In this document: in pieces, positions 21,615 to 33,181 of the stretch
How positions within the stretch are numbered: position 1 is the stretch's first letter
How the letters are laid out: every line of letters starts with the position of its first letter
DNA from: Ctena decussata
Lineage: Eukaryota > Mollusca > Bivalvia > Lucinida > Lucinidae
Reading direction: 5' to 3'
Length of the DNA stretch: 64,000 bases
NCBI GenBank assembly: GCA_963989385.1
Contig: OZ022511.1
Span: 25,848,503 to 25,912,502 of the forward strand
Notes under the pieces: model-generated
What the model saw: the letters and a program-made list of their open reading frames with translations, nothing else
Database searches by the model: none
What the model was told of the DNA's origin: nothing
Made by a program: the position numbers and the translations under genes

Positions 21615-22203
21615 AAAAATATAATGATCCATAGCATATGTAAGGCTGAAAAAAAAAAAAACTATTTTTATTTCATCTGCATATATTATTTTGCACTGGG
21701 AGAATGGAATAGCACTGAAAATTCAATGTAATTATTTTTTGTCTAAACCCTGATAAATCTATACGGTCAGAGGGTTTGAAGCAGAGGCTGGGAGGAAAAC
21801 AGAAACATACCCGCGCCACCCCTTCCCCACCTTTTTACTTGCCCTAAATTTAAGTTCAGTGTTCTATAATTAGCATCTTTTAATGCAATTTTAGATAATG
21901 ACCCCCTGACAGGTTTTATCAACTGGACCAATACACTATTACAATGTGAGGCCATCATCCATTCAATTCTCTTTTTTTAAAAGTCTGAACTTACTATTAC
22001 TACCCTCAATATTTGGAAATGGACGTAACCATTTACTGCAAATCCTAGCCGACTTTTTCTTCTTCTAAATTAAGCTCAATAAGTAAATGAAAAATTGCTG
22101 TCAGAATATAAATACTGGCAAGCTGTGCAGACCCTGATCAGACTGCTCTTAGGAGCAGTCTGATCTGGGTCTACACTGTTTGCCTAAGCACCCCTGTTCC
22201 AAT
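21615..22203 (+). repeat. Direct duplication, copy 2
   Basis: Second copy of 20670-21255 (offset about 944 bp), including the Pal-A palindrome at 22118-22183. Similarity stops after CCCCTGTTCCAAT in both copies, which marks the right duplication boundary. Confidence 0.9.
22118..22183. mobile_element. Pal-A palindrome (in duplication copy 2)
   Basis: GCAAGCTGTGCAGACCCTGA pairs with CTGGGTCTACACTGTTTGC around GACTGCTCTTAGGAGCAGTC. Confidence 0.85.
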
Positions 22204-23533
22204 AATTTGTGTCATTAAGGTATGATAAAAGGAAGATACTGAGATCCATTGGGTGATCACCAAATCATATAATTTTATCCTTTAAATATGCCCGCTGTCC
22301 TTGAAAGATTGACCATCGCTCAATTAACCCAATGTGAACATTGTCGAAATCTATGCGATGACGGACAATGCCTCCTTTTTTAACATTTTTGTATAATCCA
22401 CAGGTATTGTCGCACACCTGAGCACGTGGGAACAGTAATTGGGGAGCTTTACGAAATCTTGTGAAGTTGGCTCCGCTGGATCCAATTATAATTACATATT
22501 ACAAAAGAATGACGGATGACTGAGTCGAGAAGATTTCAATTATACATCAGTAATTGATGATGAATCCAACTATCTGCGAAAACAAAATTAAGGTTAAAAG
22601 AAAGGTCTGAAATAGTTTCTGTACAAATTTACTACAAATCAAATATCTAATGCAACCAACGTCTTTCTAAAGGCGATGGAAATTTGTTACGGTCAACTGT
22701 CAGATAAAATATTCCACTGAAACACTGATTTCATTTGATTCAATTATAACTGTATCAAAACCGCTCAGTTAAAGTCACGTTAACTAGATTTGTGACGTCA
22801 GAGCCTCGCTGTACTCTGTAAACCTTGCGCTAACAAAGTGACCACTGCTGAAGTCGTTAATAATGTTGCTGACACTGGTACCGTTAAAGATAAATTTTGT
22901 GACTAGGATTGACTAGGATAAGCTTAGCCGACGTCTATGAAGAAATGACTTTGATTGTCTGTCTTTTTATTATTTTGAGATAACGGAACGCTTCTGAACC
23001 AGCTCCAACAACGACATGTTGCAGTAGTGGATTGACACGTCGTAACACTATGACAAAGTGTGGCAAAATGGATGGACGGATGGAATGACTGGATGAACAG
23101 AAACTGGACTCCTATATTTATTGAACCCTGCTTAAGAAAGTGCAAGAATAAAAACTTGTATTGCCCATACTGTGGCACTCAATGAACATCAACAATTAAT
23201 TTCCTTTTTTAGCAAGGATTTTTAAGAGACAATGTCAGTAAAGCTTGTACTGATTTTTAAATCGCTTTATAAAGTTGTTTTTAAAACAGCTTTCAACATT
23301 TACTGAAGTGCTTTTCTTTTTCAGAAAGCCAAGTAAACTATGGTCTTAAACACAAAAATCAAACCAAAGAAGGAACGAGTTTTGTTAAAATTTCAAAACC
23401 AAACGCGAGAGTAAAAGGTGAATAGTGAATATTCGTACAGCTGTCTCCGTATTGTTGAAATTATCGCTATTTTATAAAGTACCACCCAATTATGTGAGTT
23501 GCCACATACAAAAAGGGTGCTAAATACATTTAC
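22204..23533. other. Unassigned sequence
   Basis: No gene or repeat family was recognised over 1.3 kb. The short minus-strand frame at 22924-23178 has no recognisable feature. Confidence 0.45.
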
Positions 23534-23599
23534 GAACAGCAAAGGCTCAGATCAGCCTGCACATCCATGCAGTCTGATCAGAGCCTTTGCTGTTCACAC
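23534..23599. mobile_element. Pal-E palindrome
   Basis: GAACAGCAAAGGCTCAGATC pairs with GATCAGAGCCTTTGCTGTTC around CAGCCTGCACATCCATGCAG. Confidence 0.85.
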
Positions 23600-23618
23600 G
23601 TAACATGTACGGACCCTG

Positions 23619-23708
23619 ATGTATCAACAGGCACAAAAACCAACAAGACTCAAGTTAGACTTCACTGAGACAGACTGGATTGATTCTCTGTTTTCTGATC
23701 TGTTACTG
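23619..23708 (+). CDS. Possible exon ending at a GTAAGT donor
   Basis: From ATG at 23619 an open frame runs 30 codons to CTG at 23706-23708 and is followed directly by GTAAGTCC, a consensus splice donor. An alternative reading is an internal exon starting after ATCAACAG at 23630. The peptide includes LKLDFTETDWIDSLFSDLLL, an acidic and hydrophobic mix that looks more protein-like than most frames here. An in-frame stop at 23601 limits upstream extension. The start context is weak and no acceptor polypyrimidine tract is evident. The family is not recognised. A frame this short next to GTAAGT can occur by chance in 64 kb. Confidence 0.22.
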
Positions 23709-24749
23709 GTAAGTCCCCATTTCACAACTTGAGGCTCATGCGAGAGTACAGGTGGTGGCTTTATAATTAGCGGGGACAAACAGTTTGCGACATCAGATAC
23801 CTGGGTTCTAAGTTTAAATCAATAGTGTAAATTGATTGCTAAGTATAGATGCAAAGAAAACACAGTTGTATAAACGTCTAGTCAAAACTGATTTTTTCTT
23901 TGCAAAGTGGTATACATGCAGTTACCGAGTAAGAAACATTTAAGACTCAAACTCTGATAACTGATTTACCATGAATTACTAGAACTAATTGTTTTGTCCC
24001 TTTGGTAAATTCAAGTTGAATTCAGCCCTTGATACTACTGCCCATAAATAGAACAAATTTTCATGGTTCCAAAGGTATTTGATTCATCAAACTTTCAATG
24101 AATACAGTACAAAAGAAACTGCAGTCAGGGGAAATAACTTGAAAAGTATGACAACAGTTGTCAGTCTTGTATGTAACACATCATGATATAACCAATTTAA
24201 TTTGATAATGAAGTACATGCACCATGATAACACTTCTATGACTTTTACATTAATATGTAAACATAAAATGATGAAAATATTTCAACGGAATTCAAGATTC
24301 TGTTCATGAAAAATTAATGCAAGCAGTTTGATCGTCTGGACTGACTCATTGCTGTTGCTGTTATCCCATAATATATAGTAAAATTTAATAAATACTTTCA
24401 AACCGCCTGACCTGACCTGATACGGTGTACTTACACCAAATTCTTTAAGAACCTATACTTTTCAGACTGGTAAATCTATGTTAGGATTTCACCTGAGCGG
24501 AACCCATAATTATCTTGACAGTAAGCAGCAGGAATCAATATTGTCTGCCCCACCCCATGAAAGGTGACATTCTCCCTATGTCAACTAACAGTCGTATAAT
24601 GAGGTACAATGACCGAGGCAGGAGGTATAATGAGTGAGAGTTACAGTCACCGATTGTTGCAAATTATGTTTCCTCTCCTAGGACAAAAGTTAGCTGCTGA
24701 ATGACTTTATCCTGCATAAAGAATAAATGCAGTTACCATATGTGAATGC
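23709..24749. other. Unassigned AT-rich sequence
   Basis: No gene, RNA or repeat family was recognised. Confidence 0.45.
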
Positions 24750-25125
24750 TTACTGTATTAATCCTATTAAATGCCTCGGGGGTGTTGCATTTAGCAATAG
24801 GAGGGGGAGCGGGAGGAGGGGGGGGGGGGTAGATATTTAGAGCCTAAAGTGTAGTAAATCAGCCACTGCCAAAATACCTCTAATAAGCAATATAAAGTTG
24901 ATAGGTCACTTCCAAGCCATTCTACTATTTTTGCCTCCCTTTTTAATAGAGGTCAACTCATAAAGAAAAGAATTTGCTCCTACAGGAGCAAATTCTTATC
25001 TTTTGGAGTAGACCTTATTTCAAAGAGCTACCTTATCCAGCGAAGAAAACAGGAATTCATATGCAACATAATAATTCTGGAAAAGAAGCAGGCGTGTGTT
25101 TATTAGGATTAATATGGTATTTTTG
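24750..25125. mobile_element. TIR-N element, full length
   Basis: Left end ACTGTATTAATCCTATTAAA pairs with the right end TATTAGGATTAATATGGTAT. Inside are a G-rich tract (24803-24830), CAGCCACTGCCAAAATACC, and the palindrome AAGAATTTGCTCCTACAGG. Homologous throughout to 41774-42178, which defines the element. Confidence 0.8.
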
Positions 25126-27304
25126 AAATTAAGCATTAAACCCTATAAGCCAAAAAAGCAGTTGAGCCACCTCATCTGTAACCAAGCTGTTTGCGATTTC
25201 TACTGTTTCCAGTTTTGGCGCATTGAGAGCTAAAGGAAATATTATCAGCGATTTTAAGGTGAACAGATACACTTTCAGGGGGAACAACTCTGTCATTTTT
25301 CTTTCCAGCCCCCCTGCTCCTAACTGGTAACAGATATTTTTAGGGAGACAAAGAAAATTTTATCATCAAAACTAAGCAAACAGCAAAACTTTGACCTGCA
25401 TGAGCGCAGAACAGGGCGGAACACTCATCATCATCATCATCTAAATTTTACTGTTTGCTTAAAATATTGTCCCATTAAACGAAATTTGTAATTATTACAA
25501 ATTCTGGCCTGTTTTATGCATACAGATTTATCACCTTTATTTGAAAAGCAAAGCAATAATGTCTGGAAATATAACGCTTTCCTTTTGTTTAATTGTTACT
25601 TCATTCACCGAACTGGGGTCCTCGTTTAGATTTATTAAGTTTTAATGATAAATTTTCTCTTGAAATATGATATACCTTTAATAGTTCATTGAGTTTATAA
25701 ACTCTTTTTTGTCGTTTATTTTCTGTTTATTGTTGGTTGGTTGGTTGTTGCCATTGTAAAATGCTTTAGGTCTACAAATTTACATGTATAATGTCTACCC
25801 TATTAATTTATGGGTATTTGAAACTTTGAGGTATCATGAAGCTGAATTCTGGGGACTCATGTTATTTCAAAACCCTGGTTCTAAAAGGCTTGTATACTGA
25901 CACAAACAAAAAACGTCCGCTTTACAATTGTGTCTCTGAATTCCAAATGCACACAGACATTTCATTCAAATGTTTTGTTTCAATAACGTTGATTATTCAG
26001 CAGGGTGTGCGTTGAACGGAAATCCGTTAAATGAAGATCGGCGACAATGACAATGTCGCAAGCGCCAGTACCCAAATTTCGAAAGTCACAAAATCAGTAT
26101 CTTGTGTGTTCTTCCAATTTTAACCATCACAGCTCATCCTAGCATCACTGAGCAGACACGCTGCTGAGATATTATGGGTGCTGGATGCATTCTAAATTGT
26201 CACAAGCACTGGCATAAATCTGTCACGTAAAAGTGACGTCACAAAACGTCGATCATGACAGTGCTTAGATACACGCCAACATTACCTTGTTGGTCCATCA
26301 GTTTGGAAGTCAATGGCATAGGACTACTTCAGAATTCATTATTAGCCATCAATAGCATTGAAATCAGTATCATTCAGCATTGCAAAAGTTTGGTTACAAA
26401 ATTACTCAATTACTTTTCCGTAAAAGGTGGGGTAATAAAACCGAATTTTAGTGCGCCGGGATTTCAGATTTCGGCCTTGATTTTTATTTTCTGATGCATG
26501 TTGTCATTATTGTATGCAAGTATAGTCAATTGAAACAAAAACGGTGTCAAAATGATGAACGGTTATGGAGATACGGAAGTTCTAAAATCGTTATTAATTT
26601 GATTAAAAGGGAGATAATTTCATAAATCGAAGACTTTGGTCTTCTTTCTCGTTCATTTAATAAGCGGTTTTTGTTTTTGAAAGTTGATTTTTCGTTTGTC
26701 GATGTTTCTAACACTCGTTTTACGCAAAACATTTCAGGTTTTGATGAATAAAATGCTGCTGAGAATGAAAAATTATGTTTTGATATAAGGTTCGGTAAAT
26801 CTTGTGGCTATGGAGAAAAATTAAAATGGTTGCAACTTTATGTGTGCCAGACGCTCGGGACACATTTTGGTTTATTTTTTATGGATACAACTTTACTGGT
26901 TTAAATAGATACAGAACCTTAGAAATCGGACGTTTCTTTTTTGTGTCAGTATATATATGTTGATGTTCTCAGAGGTGTTACTGAAGAAAACTACTGACCA
27001 TGGAATTGGGGGCCTACTCTGACACGTCAACACTGGGCAAGGGCGTAACTGCCTATAAGCAAATACGCAAGTGCGTATTGAAATTTTGTCACATTGACAA
27101 AATTTCAACATACACCTGCATATTTGATGATGCTGAAATTTTGTAAATTGAACAAGATTCCACTAGTAACAACTGCAAACAGATGGGACTACATGAAAAA
27201 CTCTTATTCTTGCACTCAAGGGGTATAAAACATAATTGTGCGTAACATGTAATTACCCCTAGTTATGCCCCTGCCGGGAATCTAACTCAGCAGCAGTCAG
27301 ACAT
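25126..27304. other. Mostly unassigned; one TIR-N core fragment
   Basis: 25264-25290 has ATACACTTTCAGGGGGAAC, a TIR-N core word, and 25424-25441 is a short (ATC)n run. No gene or RNA was recognised in the remaining ~2 kb. Short frames at 26255-26494 and 26893-27111 carry no motif. Confidence 0.45.
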
Positions 27305-27355
27305 TCAACAGTATATCCATGGGCTTTACTGCATAGCATATCCATGGGCTTTACT
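27305..27355 (+). repeat. 24-bp tandem duplication
   Basis: ATATCCATGGGCTTTACTGC occurs twice in succession at the left edge of repeat K. Confidence 0.85.
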
Positions 27356-27695
27356 GCATAAAAACTGGTGACACACGCTATTAACAGGCATGTTTTTATG
27401 AACACAAAACCATGCATTAATGATATGATTCACGCGCCTATAATGACTCGCTTTGGGTCTTTTCTTTTGCAAGATGCAGGGCAATACTATGTCAACATGT
27501 CTAGAAACAAGCGGCAAGATTGCATTTGCAGTTATCGATAAAAGAATAGTTATACAAATTTGGATATTGTAAAAATGGAAGTGCAGACAACATCGAGTGA
27601 AAACTTTGATGAAAATTATAATGACTTGTTAACTGCTGCTGGTCACGATAGCTGACCATGGCCTGAAACGAGGAATTTTTTTATAGACATGCATC
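27345..27695 (+). repeat. Dispersed repeat K, copy 1
   Basis: Homologous to 44380-44746: shared words include GGCATGTTTT, AACACAAAACCATG, GAAAACTTTGATGA and GCCTGAAACGAGGAATTTT. The copies are diverged with indels and lack clear inverted ends or a tail, so the class is unknown. Confidence 0.75.
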
Positions 27696-28294
27696 AGAAG
27701 TTTGCAGTTACTTGAAAGATTTTGGAATCATTAAAATTGCAGTCAAGTGAGAAACTTCTAAGCACATAATGTGCTAATTACGACCCACTATGGTTCTTTA
27801 AATTTGTCTGCTCTGGTTATTAATGCCAAATGTAACAATAAAATTGTATATAACATAAGGTTTATTATGTTTCTCAAGTTTTTTCATGCATATGAATGAA
27901 TGAATCAGTTCAGTCTGAATCAGAAGTTTAAATAGACTCAAATGCAAGAGACATAGTTAATGGCCGATGAAAAGACATCGCATTTTTCTTAATCATACGC
28001 TGTAGATTTAAATGACATGTCTCAATTTGTTCTTCTTATCAATAAGTATCGTAATTTAACATATCAGGTGTCAATCACAGTATCAAATGGCTCGTCAGTT
28101 TTTGTATTCTTCCCTGGGAAAATAAAGTTCTCATAATCACAAAACTATTTTGTAACATTGTTGCCCATAAGGATTCAAAGAACCGAGACAGTGTAGAAAC
28201 AAAAGAAGCAATTTCAGAGACCAAACGCCCAATAGCAAAGACGACTGACTGCATCTTAAAGAAAATTAAGATTTGCAGTGATATTGAAAAGAAA
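27696..28294. other. Unassigned AT-rich sequence
   Basis: No gene, RNA or repeat family was recognised. Confidence 0.4.
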
Positions 28295-28558
28295 TGAGCC
28301 GCAACACGACAAAACCACCAATGTGGTTGTGCACCCAGCGCACACTCAGATTAGCCTGGGCATCCACTCAGTCTGATAAGCCTGGGTATCCACTCAGTCT
28401 GATAAGATTCGTTGCTGTGCACTTAAAGGGTAGCTAAGGGTTTAAGCTAGCTCAATGCGGAAAGCGAAGACTCTGATCAGACTTGGAGGATGCCCAGACT
28501 GATCTGAGTCTTGCTGGGCGCACATGCCACTTTGCTGGTTTTGTTGTGTCGCGGCTCA
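28295..28558. mobile_element. Pal-D MITE with internal duplication
   Basis: Left TGAGCCGCAACACGACAAAA, right TTTTGTTGTGTCGCGGCTCA. A ~28-bp block (CCACTCAGTCTGATAAG) is duplicated in the left arm, making this copy longer than the one at 30905. Confidence 0.85.
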
Positions 28559-29444
28559 ACTAACGTTACATGGACAACAGTGCCTGAACATTGTAAACCG
28601 TTCAGACTAATTTCATTTAAATTCAGAAGTTCAAGTGAGGGTCTACTATGCAGAAATGAAAATCAAAGAGTTGCCTCCCCTAAAATGTACCTGCTTATAT
28701 AATACTGTATATGTGGTTATTTTTGCGGGTTCAAATTTTCACGGTTTAGGGTCAAAAATATAAAAATTAATTTTCGCAATTTTTAATTTTTGAGGTAAGC
28801 ATGATGCGCAAAAAGTAAAATTGCTTATTAACTGTGGCTAATGAACGAAATGGCTCAAGTGAAAAATACCAGAATTTACCGAAGCAAACAGAAACAAAAT
28901 ATATGGACACTGTGTCAGCTGAAGATGGCAACCATGTAAGAAACAGGAAATTATTTCGCGATTTAATATTCACAGTTTTAAAGTGACCGCGAAATACCAA
29001 ATAAAAAACACCGCAAAATTATTGAATGGGCTGGATAACGATTAATATAGTTTGAATAAGCTTTCACTGATTTTTTTTGTTCTTTTTTCACATTAGAAAG
29101 GAGTTGTTATGAATGAAAACATTCAGTACAAGGACTTAAAAAAGTACTGAATACTGTAAGGTTTTCAAAAGCTTGAAACGTATCTATGCAAAACAAATTA
29201 ATTAATTAAAGAACAAGACATAATACTTAGACTGTCATACAACATGCCCTCAGTTAATTAAGATCAACCTAACCTGAATGTAGAACAACTATTACATAAC
29301 ATCAAAATTAGATGAAACTGCTTTTAAAGCCCATCAAAAAGAACTAAAAATAGACAAGAATAAAGAAAGTGAGCATGTTTTCCAGGTAAAGACCGTGTCA
29401 GTTTGTCTTTTATAAATGTATAACAACAAAGGTCACAGACAGGC
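28559..29444. other. Mostly unassigned; TIR-N core at 28668-28692
   Basis: AGAGTTGCCTCCCCTAAAAT resembles the TIR-N core. No gene or RNA was recognised. Confidence 0.4.
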
Positions 29445-29522
29445 AGCTGTCCCTCTAGACGTGAGCCAAAGGAACTAATTTTCATGGTCCCAAGCCTGTT
29501 CGAGCCAATGAAGTTCTACTGT
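29445..29522. mobile_element. TIR-M half copy
   Basis: CTAATTTTCATGGTCCCAAG followed by GCCAATGAAGTTCTACTGTA matches the right half of the TIR-M copy at 19482-19672. Confidence 0.65.
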
Positions 29523-29828
29523 ATATCCATGGATGGATGGAAACCTTTTCATGAAACTCACAGTGAGCTCTGCCACTTTGATCTTTGTTTCCTTTCCCAA
29601 TGGGGTTAACTCTTACAGTACTGAACAAGCAAAATTTAATGCTTTTTCTTTTGAAGTGGTTTTGTAACATCCAAGGACCATCAGCAAATAGGAAGTCACA
29701 AAACGACTCCCTTTAAAAAACAAAACGGAAAACACATGCGTTGACTTGGAAATTTCTGCACTTTTGAATGAGGAAAATCTTCTTCTCTTATAAAATGTTC
29801 TATTGTTTTGTAAGCTACCAACTCATCT

Positions 29829-29875
29829 GCAAACTGTGCAGACACTGATCAAACCTTGATCTGAGTCAATGATCA
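29829..29875. mobile_element. Pal-A remnant
   Basis: GCAAACTGTGCAGACACTGA with CCTTGATCTGAGTCAATG: one good arm and a collapsed centre. Confidence 0.5.
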
Positions 29876-30101
29876 AGCTAAATAACAGCGTATATCAAAA
29901 TCGAGCAAGTTTTCCCTTAAGAAACCAACAAAATCTCCGGCTGATTGATTATGACATGAATCGAGTCTGGACCGGGTCGTAATAAAATCATACTCAATCA
30001 GAGAAGAACCAAATATGGAAGGATAATAGTAAAAGGCAGGGAAATCAAGTCTTACCGTAACGACCCTCAATCCTGACATACTGGGATGGAAGTGTGTGTG
30101 A

Positions 30102-30167
30102 GCAAACAGTGCAGACCCTGATCAGACTGCTCTTAAAGAGCAGTCTGATCAGGGTCTACACTGTTTG
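30102..30167. mobile_element. Pal-A palindrome, near perfect
   Basis: GCAAACAGTGCAGACCCTGA pairs with TCAGGGTCTACACTGTTTG around GACTGCTCTTAAAGAGCAGT. Confidence 0.88.
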
Positions 30168-30442
30168 TCATTCTGCCGCAAGCTGTTGACAAATCACCAC
30201 ACTGTCAAATCGATGTTAAAATTTTAGAATAATTTTAGTAAATGGTCGGAATGTAAAAATATCTACGGTAATTTCAGTAGTTTGGAAATGCGATACACTT
30301 TGTCAGTTTCAATTGAAACAAGACATGGCAAGTTTAACCCAGACAATGTGCATATGAAAGATGATTATGGAATTGTCGGGAGCCAGACATAACTAATAGC
30401 CCATACAGCAGGTTTCTGATAATATACAGAATTTCAATACAA

Positions 30443-30490
30443 CAAGAATTCAATGGAATGCTGTGTCTCCCCTGTGTGCAGGCTGTCACA
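30443..30490 (+). mobile_element. 5'-end fragment related to the 32-kb tandem-repeat element
   Basis: ACAAGAATTCAATGGAATGC then TGTGTCTCCCCTG parallels ACAAGAATTCCGCGGAATGC then GGTGTCTCGCCTG at 32000-32032. The tandem repeats and 3' hairpin are absent. Confidence 0.55.
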
Positions 30491-30500
30491 AATTATCTAA

Positions 30501-30660
30501 GGAGCGGCGGTAGTGTAGTGGATAACACACTGGACTACCAATCCAGGAATCAGAAGATCAATCCCTCGGTTCTCCGGTCTTTCAGACGAGACTTAAACCG
30601 AGGTCCCTTCTCCGTATGACCTACTTGCTGAAGGAACGTTAAAACCCGTGTACACTCACT
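30501..30660 (+). mobile_element. tRNA-derived SINE (anticodon-loop CTACCAA type)
   Basis: The head GGAGCGGCGGTAGTGTAGTG carries an A box. An anticodon-like stem CTGGA / TCCAG closes a CTACCAA loop, giving ACC at the anticodon position. The B box is degenerate (AGATCAATCCC). The body includes CAGACGAGACTTAAACCGAG and ends CACTCACTT. Same family as the nested copy at 51405-51503. Confidence 0.75.
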
Positions 30661-30663
30661 TAT

Positions 30664-30845
30664 ACAGTCGAACCTGTCTTAAAGGGTCACTGTATTAAGG
30701 GGCCACCTGTCTTTAGCAGCCCCTTTTTTGGGGTCCCTTAGATCAAAATACAGTGCAAACGAACCTGTATAACGGGGTCACCTGTCTTAAGCAGCCAATT
30801 TTTGTGGGTCCCATGGGGTGACCCCTTGAGACAGGTTTGACTGTA
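30664..30845. mobile_element. TIR-I MITE, full length
   Basis: ACAGTCGAACCTGTCTTAAA pairs with CTTGAGACAGGTTTGACTGT. Internal AAAATACAGTGCAAACGAAC matches the 24-195 copy. Confidence 0.8.
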
Positions 30846-30904
30846 CTGTCACAAAAAGGAGGACCCTAACTTGACAAAATTAAATGTGGCCAATACCAGG
30901 AAAA

Positions 30905-31142
30905 TGAGCCGCGACACGACAAAACCAACAATGTGGTTGTGCGCCCAGCGCAGACTCAGATCAGTCTGGGCATTTACCCAGTGTGGTCAGACTCATTGTT
31001 AAGTGTTCAAAGGGTAGCTAAGGGTCTAAGCTACCTCCATGCGGACAGCGAAGACTCTGATCAGACTGGGCGGATGCCCAGGCTGATCTGAGTCTGCGCT
31101 GGGCGCACAACCACATTGTTGGTTTTGTTGTGTCGCGGCTCA
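30905..31142. mobile_element. Pal-D MITE, full length
   Basis: TGAGCCGCGACACGACAAAA pairs with TTTTGTTGTGTCGCGGCTCA. Second-level arms CGCAGACTCAGATCAGTCTG and CAGGCTGATCTGAGTCTGCG also pair. The best reference copy in the window. Confidence 0.9.
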
Positions 31143-31614
31143 AATGATGTTTTTAATGTCTCATTTTGGCAAGGTAAAGTGTGATGTGATGTACGTCAGT
31201 TTACCAATTGTCACCTATATTAATTTTCATAAGGTATCGATGACATGTTATCTAATCTTGAAGTCAATGATGGGTTCAAATCCTGCTCATTTCATTTTTC
31301 TTCTATAGCTTTGGATTAATTAGTAAATCCTATCTCATCAGCCTCAAAAAAGTAAGCTGTTACTTAAACATTCAATCAAAATTACAATGAGCTGTCACGT
31401 AACGTTCTGAAGTCAAAGAATCTTCAAAAACACCAAAACGTGCACAAGCCAACCACTCTGAGACTTTGCTACAAAACAGCTTCATTATATGAAGTGGGTC
31501 ATGTGAAAAGCATGCTTAACATGCTAATTCCAATTAAGGACTTAAATCCAAGCAGTCTAGCTAGCATCTTAATTTTGTGCTTGTAGATTTCTCAAGGTCT
31601 ATAATTATAATTTT
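31143..31614. other. Unassigned AT-rich sequence
   Basis: No gene, RNA or repeat family was recognised. Confidence 0.4.
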
Positions 31615-31696
31615 GCCATGTGCGAACAGCAAAAGGCTCAGATCAGACTGCGCAAATGCGCAGTCTGATCAGAGCCTTTTGCTGTTCGCACATGGC
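31615..31696. mobile_element. Pal-E palindrome, 82 bp, nearly perfect
   Basis: GCCATGTGCGAACAGCAAAA pairs with TTTTGCTGTTCGCACATGGC, and the inner GGCTCAGATCAGACTGCGCA pairs with TGCGCAGTCTGATCAGAGCC. Only a single position breaks symmetry. Confidence 0.9.
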
Positions 31697-31999
31697 ACAA
31701 GCACCCATTTTGATGTCGCAGCTCCTGTTTGGCATGAGCATTAATTGCAGGAAGTGATTGATTTCTTGTTGCGGTCCGAGATTAAACCTTACACTAAATT
31801 AGACAATCTACGGTGACTCTTCCAGGAAACGGCTTTGTTCTGTCAAGCTTGAAATGTAACTTAATTGTTTCCTTGCACAATGCTTTTCCCCACTGGTGAT
31901 TGCTGGTGATCAGAATTGTGGCTTTCTGACTTCAAACAGATACAAATTTAGCCAAACAGATACAAATTTAGTCTAAATGCATGAGATGATTTTGTAAGA

Positions 32000-33172
32000 C
32001 AAGAATTCCGCGGAATGCGGTGTCTCGCCTGCTGGCGCCTTGTCACGAAACAGAGCTAAATCAGCAAAGATGTATGAATGAAACAAGTTTCTTGGCTCTA
32101 GCCCTTACGGTTTCTGAGAAACAGACCTAAACGCGTAAACTTGCCAAAAAATTGCAAAGTCAGCTAACCGTAAAATGTTGGTAAAGACTCAATATTGACG
32201 ATGACTTTGAGTTCTTCTCTTCCAGATGAATGCATGGCCCAAGTTTCATGGCTCTAGCCCTTATAGTTTCTGAGTAACAGACCTAAACGCGAAAACTTAA
32301 CAAAAAATTGCGAAGTCAGTCAACCGTAAAATCTAGGTCAAGACTCAATACAGATGATGGCTTTGAGAGTTACTCTTTCAGATGTATGCATGGCCCTAGT
32401 TTCATGGTTCTAGCCCTTATAGTTTCTGAGAAATGACCTAAACGCAAAAACTCGACAAAAAATTACGAAGTCATTCAACCGTAAAATCTAGGTCAAGACT
32501 CAACATTGATAACAGCTTTCAGCTGTACTCTTCCAGATGTATGCATGACCCAAGTTTCACGGCTCTAGACCTTATAGTTTCTGAGAAAATGACCTAAACG
32601 CAAAAACTCGACAAAAAAATGCGAAGTCAGTCAACCGTAAAATCTAGGTCAAGACTCACCACTGATGACGGCTTTCAGCTGTACTCTTCCAGATGTATGC
32701 ATGACTCAAGTTTCATGGCTCTAGCCCTTGTAGTTTCTGAGAAAATGACCTAAACGCAAAAACTCGACAAAAAATTGCGAAGTCAGTCAACCGTAAAATC
32801 TAGGTCAAGACTCAACATTGATGATGGCTTTCAAATGTACTCTTCCAGATGTATGCATGACCCAAGTTTCATGGCTCTAGCCCTTATAGTTTCTGAGAAA
32901 ATGACCTAAACGCAAAAACTCGACAAAAAATTGCGAAGTCAGTCAACCGTAAAATCTAGGTCAAGACTCAACATTGATGATGGCTTTCAGATGTACTCTT
33001 CCAGATGTATGCATGACCCAAGTTTCATGTCTCTAGCCCTTATAGTTTCTGAGAAAATGACCTAAACGCAAAAACTCGACAAAAGTTTACGCCGACGCCG
33101 CCGCCGCCGCCGACGACACCGGAAAAGCAATACATATGTCTCGCCTCTGCTTCGCAGGCGAGACAAAAACTG
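32000..33172 (+). mobile_element. Tandem-repeat element: 5' GGTGTCTCGCC, six 156-bp units, (GCC)n, 3' hairpin
   Basis: After ACAAGAATTCCGCGGAATGC and TGTCTCGCCTG, the word CCGTAAAATCTAGGTCAAGA (or variants) recurs at 32168, 32323, 32479, 32635, 32791 and 32947, giving a 156-bp period. The array ends at ~33080 with CCGACGCCGCCGCCGCCGCC, then a hairpin at 33138-33165 (GTCTCGCCTCTGC / GCAGGCGAGAC) and AAAAACT. The hairpin stem repeats the word near the 5' end. It is non-coding and non-autonomous. Helentron-like architecture is inferred. Confidence 0.8.
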
Positions 33173-33181
33173 GCCTTAAAG

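Noticed and set aside
20828..21958. Paired minus-strand frames at 20828-21022 and 21767-21958
   Set aside because: They lie in a DNA duplication; differences between copies change amino acids freely, with no sign of coding constraint.
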